This document shows positions 17,422-26,108 of a DNA stretch of 45,326 bases, in pieces; the stretch's first letter is position 1; every line of letters starts with the position of its first letter. The notes below the pieces were generated by a model, which did not search any database, had not been told where the DNA came from, and saw only the letters and a program-made list of their open reading frames with translations. A program made the position numbers and the translations under genes. Origin of the DNA: Bacteroidia bacterium. Lineage in GTDB: Bacteria; Bacteroidota; Bacteroidia; JAIBAJ01. The stretch covers positions 1 to 45,326 of the forward strand of contig JAIBAJ010000018.1 in assembly GCA_019695265.1 (NCBI GenBank), written 5' to 3'.

Positions 17422-18765
17422 ATGAAGTTGATTTCTAAATTTCTGCAAACCAAAGGAAAGAATGAACTTCTAACTGGATCCATAATTACCTTTTTCCTGC
17501 GAATTGCAGGCATGGGTGCCGGGTATATTTTTAGTCTTCAAATAACAAGGAACTACGGTGCAGATGCTTGGGGAATGTTTTCCTTAACATTCACTGTTTT
17601 TTCTTTTGGGGCCATCTTAAGTACGTTTGGTTTAGATGGAGCCATACTTCGATTGGTTCCCGAGCTGGTAGTTAAAAAACAATTGATATTTCTAAGTCCA
17701 ATTTACAGAAAACTAGCCCTTCTAGGTTCCATCATTTCATTGGCAACCATGATGGCAATCTACCTGCTTTCAAAACAAATTGCCATTACTCTTTTTGATA
17801 ATAAATCATTAATCGATTGGATAAAATACAGCGCCCTCCTGGTGCTTCCAATAACTTTATGCAATATCAATTCGCAATTACTTCGAGGATTAAAAAAGAT
17901 AAAAGAATATGTGTTTCTAGATATGGTTGCCAGGTTCTTATTTCCGGCCATACTCGTTTTTGTATTTCAGCAACTAGGCATGGAAATTAATTTAATTTTC
18001 ACCTATTTTCTTGGGATGCTGCTTGTTACTTTTTTAAGTTTTTTCTTATTGATCTATGAGTTTAGAAAATTAGATATACGCCCAACCCGAGATGAAACTT
18101 ACTGGAACAATTATTTGAAATTAACGAATTTAGCCTACCCTTTACTATTTAGCTCGACATTGATATTCTTAAAAGGATGGATTGATACCATTATGTTAGG
18201 TCATTACCGGACCGAAGCTGAAGTTGGGATTTACAATATCTTTTTAAAGGTTACAATCATTGCTACCATACCAATAACCTCACTAAATTCTATAGGAATG
18301 CCAAAATTTGGTGAATTGTTTGCAAAAAATGACTTAGTAGGATTGCAAAAAACGCTAAGGTTTTCAGCAAGTATCATTTTTTTATCGACCTTTACTTTAG
18401 CCTTAGGATTGCTTTTGTTTCATTCCATCCTACTAGGATTTTTTGGAAAGGATTTTTCAGGCGATAAAACTGCATTTTATATTTTACTTATTACCCAGGT
18501 TGTAAGCGCATTTGGTGGTTCTTCCGGATATATTCTTCAAATGACCGGCCATCAAAATTCCTACAAAAATGCAGTGATTGGCACCTTAGTAATAACCATT
18601 CTAAGCAATTACTATTTTATCCCTTTGTATGGAATTGTTGGTGCAGCTATTTCAACCTTATTAACTACGATTTTTTACAATTTCTTCCTTGTTCAATCCA
18701 TTCGGAAACACCTAAAGGTTGATTCAACTTTTTTTAGTTTTATTCAATCTCAGTTCAAACGATGA
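17422..18765 (+). CDS. Polysaccharide flippase (Wzx/MATE-like), copy 2
   Basis: A 447-aa polytopic membrane protein of the oligosaccharide flippase family. It has about 12-14 helices, opens LLTGSIITFFLRIAGMGAGY and has conserved features such as NYGADAWGMFSL and TEAEVGIYNI. It is distinct from the flippase at 10398, so the locus has two lipid-linked sugar exporters. The start is set at ATG 17422: an in-frame TTG at 17416 is part of a CTTCTTTG sequence that looks like a promoter -7 box ending 3 nt before the ATG. The stop overlaps the next start by 4 nt. Confidence 0.9.
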   Translation: MKLISKFLQTKGKNELLTGSIITFFLRIAGMGAGYIFSLQITRNYGADAWGMFSLTFTVFSFGAILSTFGLDGAILRLVPELVVKKQLIFLSPIYRKLALLGSIISLATMMAIYLLSKQIAITLFDNKSLIDWIKYSALLVLPITLCNINSQLLRGLKKIKEYVFLDMVARFLFPAILVFVFQQLGMEINLIFTYFLGMLLVTFLSFFLLIYEFRKLDIRPTRDETYWNNYLKLTNLAYPLLFSSTLIFLKGWIDTIMLGHYRTEAEVGIYNIFLKVTIIATIPITSLNSIGMPKFGELFAKNDLVGLQKTLRFSASIIFLSTFTLALGLLLFHSILLGFFGKDFSGDKTAFYILLITQVVSAFGGSSGYILQMTGHQNSYKNAVIGTLVITILSNYYFIPLYGIVGAAISTLLTTIFYNFFLVQSIRKHLKVDSTFFSFIQSQFKR

Positions 18766-19985
18766 GAACCTTTAAAAACATATTAAGATTCCTATTCTTT
18801 ATGTTTCCGGTAATCAACGTACTGGCAGATGTTACTATTGGATATTTTGGAGAACATGCTTCATTCCACTCCGGACATATCAGGGCCATCATAATTTTAA
18901 CAGTGATGGGGTTTGTAGTTCCGGGTTTAAACTTCAAAATTCGTCCCTCACTAGTCATATCCTTATTTCTTACCTATTGCTTTATTTTACTCTTTGGATC
19001 CTCTAATTTTTCTTATTCTTTCCAGGAATTCCTTAAGTTTTTCATTGCTTTGATGATGTATCCTTTGGCCTTTAAATATGTGAAAACCAAGGAAGATTTG
19101 GGCTTGCTTCACCGAAGTTATTTGGTAGCCTGTGTTTTGGTTGTACTTCAGTTTGTATTTGCACAAGTATTTAAAGTTGGGGATAGAGCGTATGATGTAG
19201 GTATCTACTTAGGTGGTAGCGAAGTTCAAATCACTTATATTTTGGCATATATAGGCATTATTTTTCCATCGATATTGTTATTCAATCCAAAACTCAAAAC
19301 TTGGATATTGAACTCCATTATATTATCCAATTTGGCTTTTGTTGTTATAACATTTAGACGTTCTTCGATTGTAGCTGCTGTTGTGGGATTCCTTGTTTTG
19401 TTCTTCTTGGGTTCAAGTAGAAGGATTTTAGGAAGATTCTTTTTTTTGGTTAGTCTGGGTTTGGTTATTGTAGGATTTACCTATAAAGAAGAAATTTCCC
19501 TTTTATTAGAATCCAGATTGAGGATTGAGGATGAAATGCAAAGAGACCACAATCGTTTTGGAGAATTTGACCATGTAAAAAAACCATTTGTTGATGGTAA
19601 TTTGAAAGAGATACTTTTTGGAAAGGAGGTTTTCAATTCGATCAATTTAGAGATCTTTCGGAATACAGAAACAAAGATTAGGCCGCTTCACGTTGACTAC
19701 AATAACATGCTATTTGGTATGGGTGTTGTGGGTTTATCCTTTTATTTCCTGATGTTTTATCAAATGGTTAAAACCTTTCTTATTGTTCTTACCGGAGTTA
19801 AGGATGAAAAAATGCGGAATGAGTTAAAAGCTGTTTTCTTTGCCGTTTTGATGAGCAATTTTGTTTTTTCTACATCCGGTCAAATCTGGGAATTAACATC
19901 CCTTTCATTCGTTTTTGTATATCTCGGATCCCTTACGTCTATCAGTTATCATTTTCCGGAAACCTTAGTAATTGAAGAAAAATGA
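18762..19985 (+). CDS. O-antigen/capsule polymerase-like membrane protein, copy 2
   Basis: A 407-aa polytopic membrane protein of about 10-11 hydrophobic segments. It has FRRSSIVAAVVGFLVLF in the middle and a large hydrophilic loop at about 245-310 (ESRLRIEDEMQRDHNRFGEFDHVKKPF). This layout is that of Wzy polymerases and O-antigen ligases. The short ATGA overlaps at both ends with the flippase and the GT4 place it inside one operon. The sequence is too divergent from copy 1 for the two to look like a recent duplication. Confidence 0.78.
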   Translation: MRTFKNILRFLFFMFPVINVLADVTIGYFGEHASFHSGHIRAIIILTVMGFVVPGLNFKIRPSLVISLFLTYCFILLFGSSNFSYSFQEFLKFFIALMMYPLAFKYVKTKEDLGLLHRSYLVACVLVVLQFVFAQVFKVGDRAYDVGIYLGGSEVQITYILAYIGIIFPSILLFNPKLKTWILNSIILSNLAFVVITFRRSSIVAAVVGFLVLFFLGSSRRILGRFFFLVSLGLVIVGFTYKEEISLLLESRLRIEDEMQRDHNRFGEFDHVKKPFVDGNLKEILFGKEVFNSINLEIFRNTETKIRPLHVDYNNMLFGMGVVGLSFYFLMFYQMVKTFLIVLTGVKDEKMRNELKAVFFAVLMSNFVFSTSGQIWELTSLSFVFVYLGSLTSISYHFPETLVIEEK

Positions 19986-21055
19986 AAATGTTAATTCTTT
20001 CCCCAAGACTTGATGTAACCGGAGGAGTGAGCAACTTTACCAAGGTTTTAACTTCCTATTTGAGTTTTGAACATCAATTAGTCTTTAGGGGAAGTCCAAA
20101 AAGGAAATTTTTAGGACCACTTGGAGAAGGGGCTAGGTTTATTTGGGATTACTTCAACTTCTTTTGGCAATTGTTGTTTTGGAATCCGCAAGTTGTATTT
20201 CTAAACATTTCATTTTCAAAACAATCTATTCAAAGGGATTTCATTTATTTGTTTTTATCCAAACTGTTTGGAAAGAAGGTGGTGATTTTTTGGCATGGAT
20301 GGAATGAATCATTCGAGAACCATGTAAACAATAATCCTAACCACTTTTTCAGGAAATGGTACCGAAAAGCGGATTTGGCATTTTGTCTTTCTGAACGTTT
20401 TAGAAAGATAATGCAAGAATGGGGTTTTACCTATCCCATTCACCGAACGTTTACAATGATTTCGGATGAAGAATTAAAAAATGCAGCACTGGTACAAGTG
20501 GATGGTATTTCTTCCGCTACTGCATTTCGATTGCTTTGGATTGGAAGAATGGAGAAAAACAAAGGATTATTCGAAGCGATTGCAATTACGGATCAGTTAA
20601 GAGAATGGGGTATTGATGCTTCCCTTACTATTTGTGGAGATGGGCAACTTAGACCTGAATTAGAGAAGTTCTTAAACGAAAAAAAATCAGACTATATCCA
20701 AGACCGGGGATTAGTATTTGGAATAGAAAAAGTTAAGGCATTTAAAGAATCGGACGCATTGCTATTTTCCAGTTTCTCGCCGGAAGGTATGCCCACTGTA
20801 ATTATAGAAGCTATGTCACATGGCCTTATCATTTTTTCAGGACCTGTTGGAGGAGTACCGGATTTCTTTAAAAACGAAATGGGTAGGTTGTTTACCGAAA
20901 ATTCTACCTTTTCCATGGCCAATACCGTTAAGGAGTTTCTTGAAAAGGAAGAAATAGAAAAAACAAAACAGTATAACAGAATCTTTTCTATGAACAACCT
21001 ATATGCTTCGAAGCGGGTTGAATTTATAGAGAAGGAAATTAGCAAGCTATGTTAA
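19982..21055 (+). CDS. Family 4 glycosyltransferase
   Basis: A 357-aa GT-B retaining glycosyltransferase, cytoplasmic and membrane-associated. The acceptor domain starts PRLDVTGGVSNFTKVLTSYL. The donor domain starts near FRLLWIGRMEKNKGLFEAI and contains the EGMPTVIIEAMSHGL motif with the spaced glutamates typical of the group, followed by GPVGGVPDFF. Starts with ATGAAAATG overlapping the upstream stop, and its own end overlaps the next gene by 7 nt. The sugar transferred is unknown. Confidence 0.92.
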   Translation: MKMLILSPRLDVTGGVSNFTKVLTSYLSFEHQLVFRGSPKRKFLGPLGEGARFIWDYFNFFWQLLFWNPQVVFLNISFSKQSIQRDFIYLFLSKLFGKKVVIFWHGWNESFENHVNNNPNHFFRKWYRKADLAFCLSERFRKIMQEWGFTYPIHRTFTMISDEELKNAALVQVDGISSATAFRLLWIGRMEKNKGLFEAIAITDQLREWGIDASLTICGDGQLRPELEKFLNEKKSDYIQDRGLVFGIEKVKAFKESDALLFSSFSPEGMPTVIIEAMSHGLIIFSGPVGGVPDFFKNEMGRLFTENSTFSMANTVKEFLEKEEIEKTKQYNRIFSMNNLYASKRVEFIEKEISKLC

Positions 21056-22197
21056 AAGGGAGAATTGAATTGTTGGAAAAATACATGGTTAGAAACCAGT
21101 TCAAAGGACATGACCCTTATGATGGCTTAATGTCTCCATTATTTAAGCTGCCTTTCTTGCGTTCCAACCACACCCTTCGGTTTTTGTCCCAACAATTAAT
21201 AAAGCGATCACCATTCAACCTGAGGCCATTTTTATTAATTCCGCCCGGAGAGAATCCGGTTACGCTAGGCTTAAGTATTCAGGCCTATACCATGCTGATT
21301 GATGCAGATGCTGCCAGGAAGAACTATTATGAGACCCAAGTTGAATATTTACTTGGTAGGCTTGAATTTCATTCGGATAAAACCTATCATGGGGATTGTT
21401 GGGGATATGATTTTGATTGGGCTGCCAGACACACCTCCATTCCTGCATACAAACCAACAGTTGTAGCAACCGGAATCATAGTAAATGCGCTTTTTTTATA
21501 TTATCAACATAACCCTAACCCAAGGGTAAAAAAGTTAATACTTTCATCGGCCGATTTCGTTTTAAAAGACCTTTATAGAACAATTGACTCAGAAAATGAC
21601 ATTTGCCTTTCTTACTCTCCTTTTGATAAACAGATTGTTTTCAATGCAAGTTTAAAAGGTAGTCGATTGTTGGCCCAATGTTATTATTTAACTAAAGATT
21701 TGAAATACCTCGAAATCGCCAAAAGAACCATGTCTTTTGTTATGAAAAATCAAAGGGAGGATGGTGCTTGGGTTTATTCCAAATCGAAAGAAGGCGGCTG
21801 GGTTGACAATTATCACACCGGATATGTTTTAGATTGTGCTAAGGAATATAGCCAATTAACCGGTGATATAGGTTTCAACCAACAAATCCAAACCGGATTT
21901 GAATATTATCTGCGTCATTTCTTTTTAGATTCCGGAATGCCCAAATTTTACGACAAAGAGACCTATCCCATAGATTGCACCTCAGCAGCACAAAGCATCC
22001 TTACCTTAGTTAAGTTTAACAAAATTGAACTAGCAGACAAAGTAGCCAACTGGATGATGAAAGAAATGCAAGATCAGGAAGGTTACTTTTATTTTAGAAA
22101 ATTCAAACATCACACTGAACGTCAATCATTTATGCGATGGAGCAATGCTTGGATGTTTGCAGCCTTATCAACCCTTTTGAAAACTCATGAAAACTAG
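21049..22197 (+). CDS. Alpha-toroid protein of a polysaccharide locus
   Basis: A 382-aa soluble protein with no signal peptide. It is built of repeated helix pairs with aromatic-glycine turns, such as DGAWVYSKSKEGGWVDNYHTGYVLDCAKEY and a C-terminal RWSNAWMFAALSTLL. The pattern is that of an (alpha/alpha)6 toroid, as in six-hairpin glycosidases and polysaccharide lyases. Relatives in glycan loci are sometimes mislabelled delta-aminolevulinic acid dehydratase, from which it differs. A carbohydrate-active role (trimming, lyase or lipid-linked sugar processing) is inferred from fold and context only; the catalytic residues are not evident. Confidence 0.7.
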   Translation: MLKGRIELLEKYMVRNQFKGHDPYDGLMSPLFKLPFLRSNHTLRFLSQQLIKRSPFNLRPFLLIPPGENPVTLGLSIQAYTMLIDADAARKNYYETQVEYLLGRLEFHSDKTYHGDCWGYDFDWAARHTSIPAYKPTVVATGIIVNALFLYYQHNPNPRVKKLILSSADFVLKDLYRTIDSENDICLSYSPFDKQIVFNASLKGSRLLAQCYYLTKDLKYLEIAKRTMSFVMKNQREDGAWVYSKSKEGGWVDNYHTGYVLDCAKEYSQLTGDIGFNQQIQTGFEYYLRHFFLDSGMPKFYDKETYPIDCTSAAQSILTLVKFNKIELADKVANWMMKEMQDQEGYFYFRKFKHHTERQSFMRWSNAWMFAALSTLLKTHEN

Positions 22198-22233
22198 TAA
22201 GACAAAGAAGCACGATACCATCTTGTTTTCAAT

Positions 22234-22241
22234 TATTTTTG
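22234..22241 (+). promoter_or_regulatory. Internal -7 box before the second DUF354 gene
   Basis: TATTTTTG fits TAnnTTTG. Its TTG at 22239 is in frame with the gene downstream, which makes a false long start. It may give an internal promoter in module B. Confidence 0.35.
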
Positions 22242-22286
22242 AAGCCTACAAGTCCGATAGAACCTAATGAAGAAATGAATTCCAGC

Positions 22287-23333
22287 ATGAACTTTTTAAT
22301 TTATTTAGGACATCCGGCACATTATCATCTTTTCAAGAATTCCCTTAAAGGATTAATTAACGAAGGTCATCAAGTTAAAATCTTAATTAAAAAAAAGGAT
22401 GTATTAGAAACCTTATTGAAGGCAGATAATTGGGAATATGTGAACATTATGAAAGGAGAGCGAGGAGATAAAAAATGGCAAATTGCTCTTAGTCTGCTCA
22501 AAAGAGATTGGGAAATGTGGAGGATTGTTCGCTCATTTAAACCGGATGTAATGGCTGGCACATCTGCAGAAATTACGCATATAGGTAAGCTTCTTGGAAT
22601 TCCTTCCATAGTGGTGAATGAAGATGATGCAGAAGTAGTTCCTTTATTTGCCCAATTAGCCTACCCCTTCGCAACTAAAATATTGGCGCCTAATTGCTGT
22701 AAAGTTGGGAAATGGGAATACAAAAAAATCGGATATGAAAGCTACCACGAACTAGCCTACTTGCATCCGAATAATTTCACTCCCGATCCATCCTATAAAG
22801 AAAAATACAATTTAGGCGATAGCTATTTCATAATTAGACTTGCCAAATTAAATGCACACCATGATGCAGGAAGAAAGGGGATAACTACTCAAATTGCACG
22901 AGACATTATTGACCGATTAACTCCTCATGGCAAGGTTTGGATTACTTCAGAAAGGGCATTAGAACCGGAGTTTGAACCTTACCGCATTGCTGTTCCACCT
23001 TCTGAAATTCACCATGTGATGGCTTTTGCCAATATTTACATAGGTGATAGCCAAACCATGGCAGCAGAAGCTGCTGTAATGGGAGTTCCTGCAATTAGAT
23101 TTAACGATTTTGTTGGTGAAATTGGATATTTAAACGAATTAGAAAACAAATACCAACTTGGTTTTGGAATTAGAGCTAATGATTCTCAGAAAATGCTGCA
23201 AACATTAGAAAAGCTTTTGCAATCGGATTATAAGTCTGAATGGAAGAATAAGAGGCAGCGGATGCTAAATGAAAAAATTGACCTCTCTCAATTTCTAACG
23301 AATGTCCTAGTTGAAACCGCTCACAAGAAATAA
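22287..23333 (+). CDS. DUF354 family protein (GT-B-like), copy 2
   Basis: A 348-aa paralogue of the protein at 9348. Shared marks are the start MNFLIYLGHPAHYHLFKNSL, a middle SYHELAYLHPNNFTPDPS (compare MELSYLHPDVFEPNP in copy 1), NAHHDAGRKG versus NHDVGHAG, and TMAAEAAVMGVPAI. The start at 22287 gives the same N-terminus as copy 1; ATG 22275 is possible, and the TTG at 22239 belongs to a promoter-like box. The family is of unknown reaction. wecB follows after 6 nt, so a step using or making an N-acetylhexosamine donor is plausible but unproved. Confidence 0.82.
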   Translation: MNFLIYLGHPAHYHLFKNSLKGLINEGHQVKILIKKKDVLETLLKADNWEYVNIMKGERGDKKWQIALSLLKRDWEMWRIVRSFKPDVMAGTSAEITHIGKLLGIPSIVVNEDDAEVVPLFAQLAYPFATKILAPNCCKVGKWEYKKIGYESYHELAYLHPNNFTPDPSYKEKYNLGDSYFIIRLAKLNAHHDAGRKGITTQIARDIIDRLTPHGKVWITSERALEPEFEPYRIAVPPSEIHHVMAFANIYIGDSQTMAAEAAVMGVPAIRFNDFVGEIGYLNELENKYQLGFGIRANDSQKMLQTLEKLLQSDYKSEWKNKRQRMLNEKIDLSQFLTNVLVETAHKK

Positions 23334-23339
23334 TTAAAC

Positions 23340-24437
23340 ATGAAAAAAATAATTTCAGTAGTAGGTGCTAGACCTAATTTTATGAAGGTTGCACCGATAC
23401 ACAAAGCCTTTCAAGCATATACCGATAAAGTCCAACATCTGATTTGTCATACAGGTCAACACTTTGATGCTAAAATGTCTGAGGTGTTTTTCGAACAACT
23501 CGAAATGCCAAAACCTCATTTTTTCCTTGGCATTGGAGGGGGATCACATGCAGAGCAAACTGCCAAAATCATGATTGAATTTGAAAAAATAGTTCTTTCA
23601 GAGAAACCGGATTTGGTCATTGTAGTTGGAGATGTAAATTCTACCATGGCATGTACGGTGGTAACTTCTAAATTAGGAGTAAAAACAGCCCATGTGGAAG
23701 CTGGATTGAGAAGTTTTGATCGTGAAATGCCGGAGGAAATCAATAGGTTGGTTACCGATGTTTTAGCCGATTACCTCTTCACTACCGAAGAAAAAGCTCA
23801 CCAAAACTTACTTAGAGAAGGAATTTCAGAAGATAAAATTTTCTTTTGTGGCAATGTAATGATTGATAGTTTGGTTCATTTCTTACCCAAAATTGAGAAA
23901 TCAAGCATTTTGACTCAATTGGGTTTGGAACCGGGTAAATTTATCCTTTGCACCTTCCATCGCCCCAGCAATGTTGACAGTCAAGAAAGTCTAACCCAAT
24001 TAGTTGGTTTGTTAAACTCCCTTGGGTCTGAAAGAAAGGTTGTATTTCCTATTCACCCTAGAACTAGCAACAATTTAAAGAAATTTGGTTTAGATTCTAA
24101 TTTAAGTGCTAACCTGATCTTAACCGAACCGATTGGCTACCTTGATTTTCTGCATCTTACCAAACATGCGGAATTAATTGTAACCGATAGCGGTGGAGTT
24201 CAGGAAGAAAGCACCTGGTTAGGTGTTCAATGCATAACAGTAAGAGATAATACAGAAAGGCCGATAACGGTGGATGTTGGCACCAACCAACTCATTGGTA
24301 CTGACCTTACTAAAGTATTAGATGCTTCGTTGAAAATTCTTCAAGGTTATAAAAAGCAAGGAGGGATTCCATATCTTTGGGATGGAAAAGCCGCAGAACG
24401 AATTACGGAAATCGTGGTTAACCAACTTCTTCGATGA
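23340..24437 (+). CDS. wecB: UDP-N-acetylglucosamine 2-epimerase
   Basis: Cytosolic non-hydrolysing epimerase that interconverts UDP-GlcNAc and UDP-ManNAc. The protein is 365 aa, a normal length. The family start VVGARPNFMKVAPIHKAF, the HTGQHFDAKMSEVFF segment, HVEAGLRSFDREMPEEINR (active-site region) and DSGGVQEESTWLGV (UDP binding) are all present. No UDP-ManNAc dehydrogenase (wecC) lies in the window, so ManNAc itself may be the unit used, or wecC may be elsewhere. The last 4 nt overlap the barrel gene that follows. Confidence 0.95.
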   Translation: MKKIISVVGARPNFMKVAPIHKAFQAYTDKVQHLICHTGQHFDAKMSEVFFEQLEMPKPHFFLGIGGGSHAEQTAKIMIEFEKIVLSEKPDLVIVVGDVNSTMACTVVTSKLGVKTAHVEAGLRSFDREMPEEINRLVTDVLADYLFTTEEKAHQNLLREGISEDKIFFCGNVMIDSLVHFLPKIEKSSILTQLGLEPGKFILCTFHRPSNVDSQESLTQLVGLLNSLGSERKVVFPIHPRTSNNLKKFGLDSNLSANLILTEPIGYLDFLHLTKHAELIVTDSGGVQEESTWLGVQCITVRDNTERPITVDVGTNQLIGTDLTKVLDASLKILQGYKKQGGIPYLWDGKAAERITEIVVNQLLR

Positions 24438-26101
24438 AAAAACTTTATACCCTACTATTTTGTTTCTTGTTTTTAGGAGCAAATTCTCAAATCACCTTTG
24501 AGCATGTTTCTAAATCATCTATTTATGATTTTATAGATGAAATGGCAGGAATTAAACTCATTGAAGTCAATTCCGCAGTAAAACCATACAGCAGAAAATT
24601 TATTGCTGAAAAACTTCAGGAAATACAAACGAAACAGGACAAACTCAATAAAAGGCAAAAAAAGGAGTTATCGTTTTTTTTACGTGATTACAGAAAAGAA
24701 CTTGGACTGAATAATCAAATTGATTGGTTGGGCAAAAAAGTATTTGGAAAGAATAGGATACCATTTAAATCCAGAGAGAAAAGGGTGGATCTGTTTTATT
24801 ACAAAGACTCCCTATTTAATTTTACCCTAAATCCAATAGTAGGTATGAAAGTTTGGTATAACCAAAATGGACTAACTTACCACCGGTGGAATGGAGGAGA
24901 ATTATTTGGTTACCTAGGTAAAAGTTTAGGAATCTATGTGAATTTACGTGATAACTATACCACTTCCGACATTTATGGATCGAATTATCTAGTTCAGGAA
25001 ATGGGAGGAAGATTTAAAGGTGCTACTGCAGGATTTACCAATACCAAGGCTAAAGAGTTTAGCGAATTAAGAGGAGGATTGGTTTATTCCTGGAAATGGG
25101 GTTACCTTGGAATATTAAAAGAACACAATGTGTGGGGAAATGGATACAATGGCTCGAATATCCTGAGCTCCAGGAGCCCTTCCTATGCGCAAATCAAGCT
25201 CAATCTTAAACCTACAAAATGGTTAGAAATGCAGTATTTTCATGGTTGGCTTTCTTCCATGGTGGTAGATAGCAATAGAACCCAAAACTATGGTACAGGT
25301 CCAAGCGAAGTTTATGTGCCTAAATTTTTGGCCATGAATATGTTTACCATTAAACCAATAAAGAACTTGTATCTTAATATTGGTAATTCCATTGTATATT
25401 CCAACAACATCAATGCAGGGTATATGATCCCATTCATTTTTTTCAAATCCTTGGATCATACTTACTCGTCACTAGGGAATTCGGCTATGTTTTTTGACTT
25501 AAGTATCAGAAATCTCAAAAAATGCCATTTTTATTTTTCAGCTTTTATTGATGAGTTATCGATTGGCAGGATGTTTAATAAGCAGTTACAATCTAACTTT
25601 TGGAGTTTGAAGGGTGGTGTTCAAGTAATTAATTTAATTCCCAATACCACATTAACGGCCGAATACACCAGGACAAATCCTATCACTTACAAACATTACA
25701 ACCCTGAAACCACCTTTGAATCTACCAACTATAATTTAGGATATTACTTACGAGACAATTCACAAAACCTCTATTTGAAGGTCGCCTATAAGCCTTTACC
25801 GAGGCTTCAAATTGCAGCATTTTACGACTATGCTTCCAAAGGCCCTGACTATGCAGACGATCGCACTCAAATTAACCCAACTACGGGAAGAACTTACGTA
25901 TTGGGATTGCCATTTCAGGAATCGCTTATATGGGAAAGCACTACTATTGGAGGTAGCATAAATTATGAGGTATTGAATGATATTCATATCCGCTTAGGAG
26001 CCAACTATTCCAATGTTTGGGATCCAACAGGGAAGTACACTCCAAAAGTCTTTTCAGGTAAACAAATAACGACTACCGCAACAGTTTCTTGGGGATTTTA
26101 A
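24434..26101 (+). CDS. Wzi/RemB-like outer-membrane beta-barrel protein
   Basis: A 555-aa protein with a signal peptide (YTLLFCFLFLGANSQ). An N-terminal segment with the SSIYDFIDEMAGIKLIEVNSAVKPYSRK pattern is typical of Bacteroidota Wzi/RemB proteins. About 400 residues of alternating amphipathic strands rich in Tyr, Asn and Gly follow, ending in TTTATVSWGF, a C-terminal aromatic residue as in outer-membrane barrels. Wzi anchors capsule at the cell surface; RemB in Flavobacterium is linked to gliding. As the last gene of module B, an attachment or surface-assembly role for this polysaccharide is the better guess. Confidence 0.82.
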   Translation: MKKLYTLLFCFLFLGANSQITFEHVSKSSIYDFIDEMAGIKLIEVNSAVKPYSRKFIAEKLQEIQTKQDKLNKRQKKELSFFLRDYRKELGLNNQIDWLGKKVFGKNRIPFKSREKRVDLFYYKDSLFNFTLNPIVGMKVWYNQNGLTYHRWNGGELFGYLGKSLGIYVNLRDNYTTSDIYGSNYLVQEMGGRFKGATAGFTNTKAKEFSELRGGLVYSWKWGYLGILKEHNVWGNGYNGSNILSSRSPSYAQIKLNLKPTKWLEMQYFHGWLSSMVVDSNRTQNYGTGPSEVYVPKFLAMNMFTIKPIKNLYLNIGNSIVYSNNINAGYMIPFIFFKSLDHTYSSLGNSAMFFDLSIRNLKKCHFYFSAFIDELSIGRMFNKQLQSNFWSLKGGVQVINLIPNTTLTAEYTRTNPITYKHYNPETTFESTNYNLGYYLRDNSQNLYLKVAYKPLPRLQIAAFYDYASKGPDYADDRTQINPTTGRTYVLGLPFQESLIWESTTIGGSINYEVLNDIHIRLGANYSNVWDPTGKYTPKVFSGKQITTTATVSWGF

Positions 26102-26108
26102 AAGCGAA

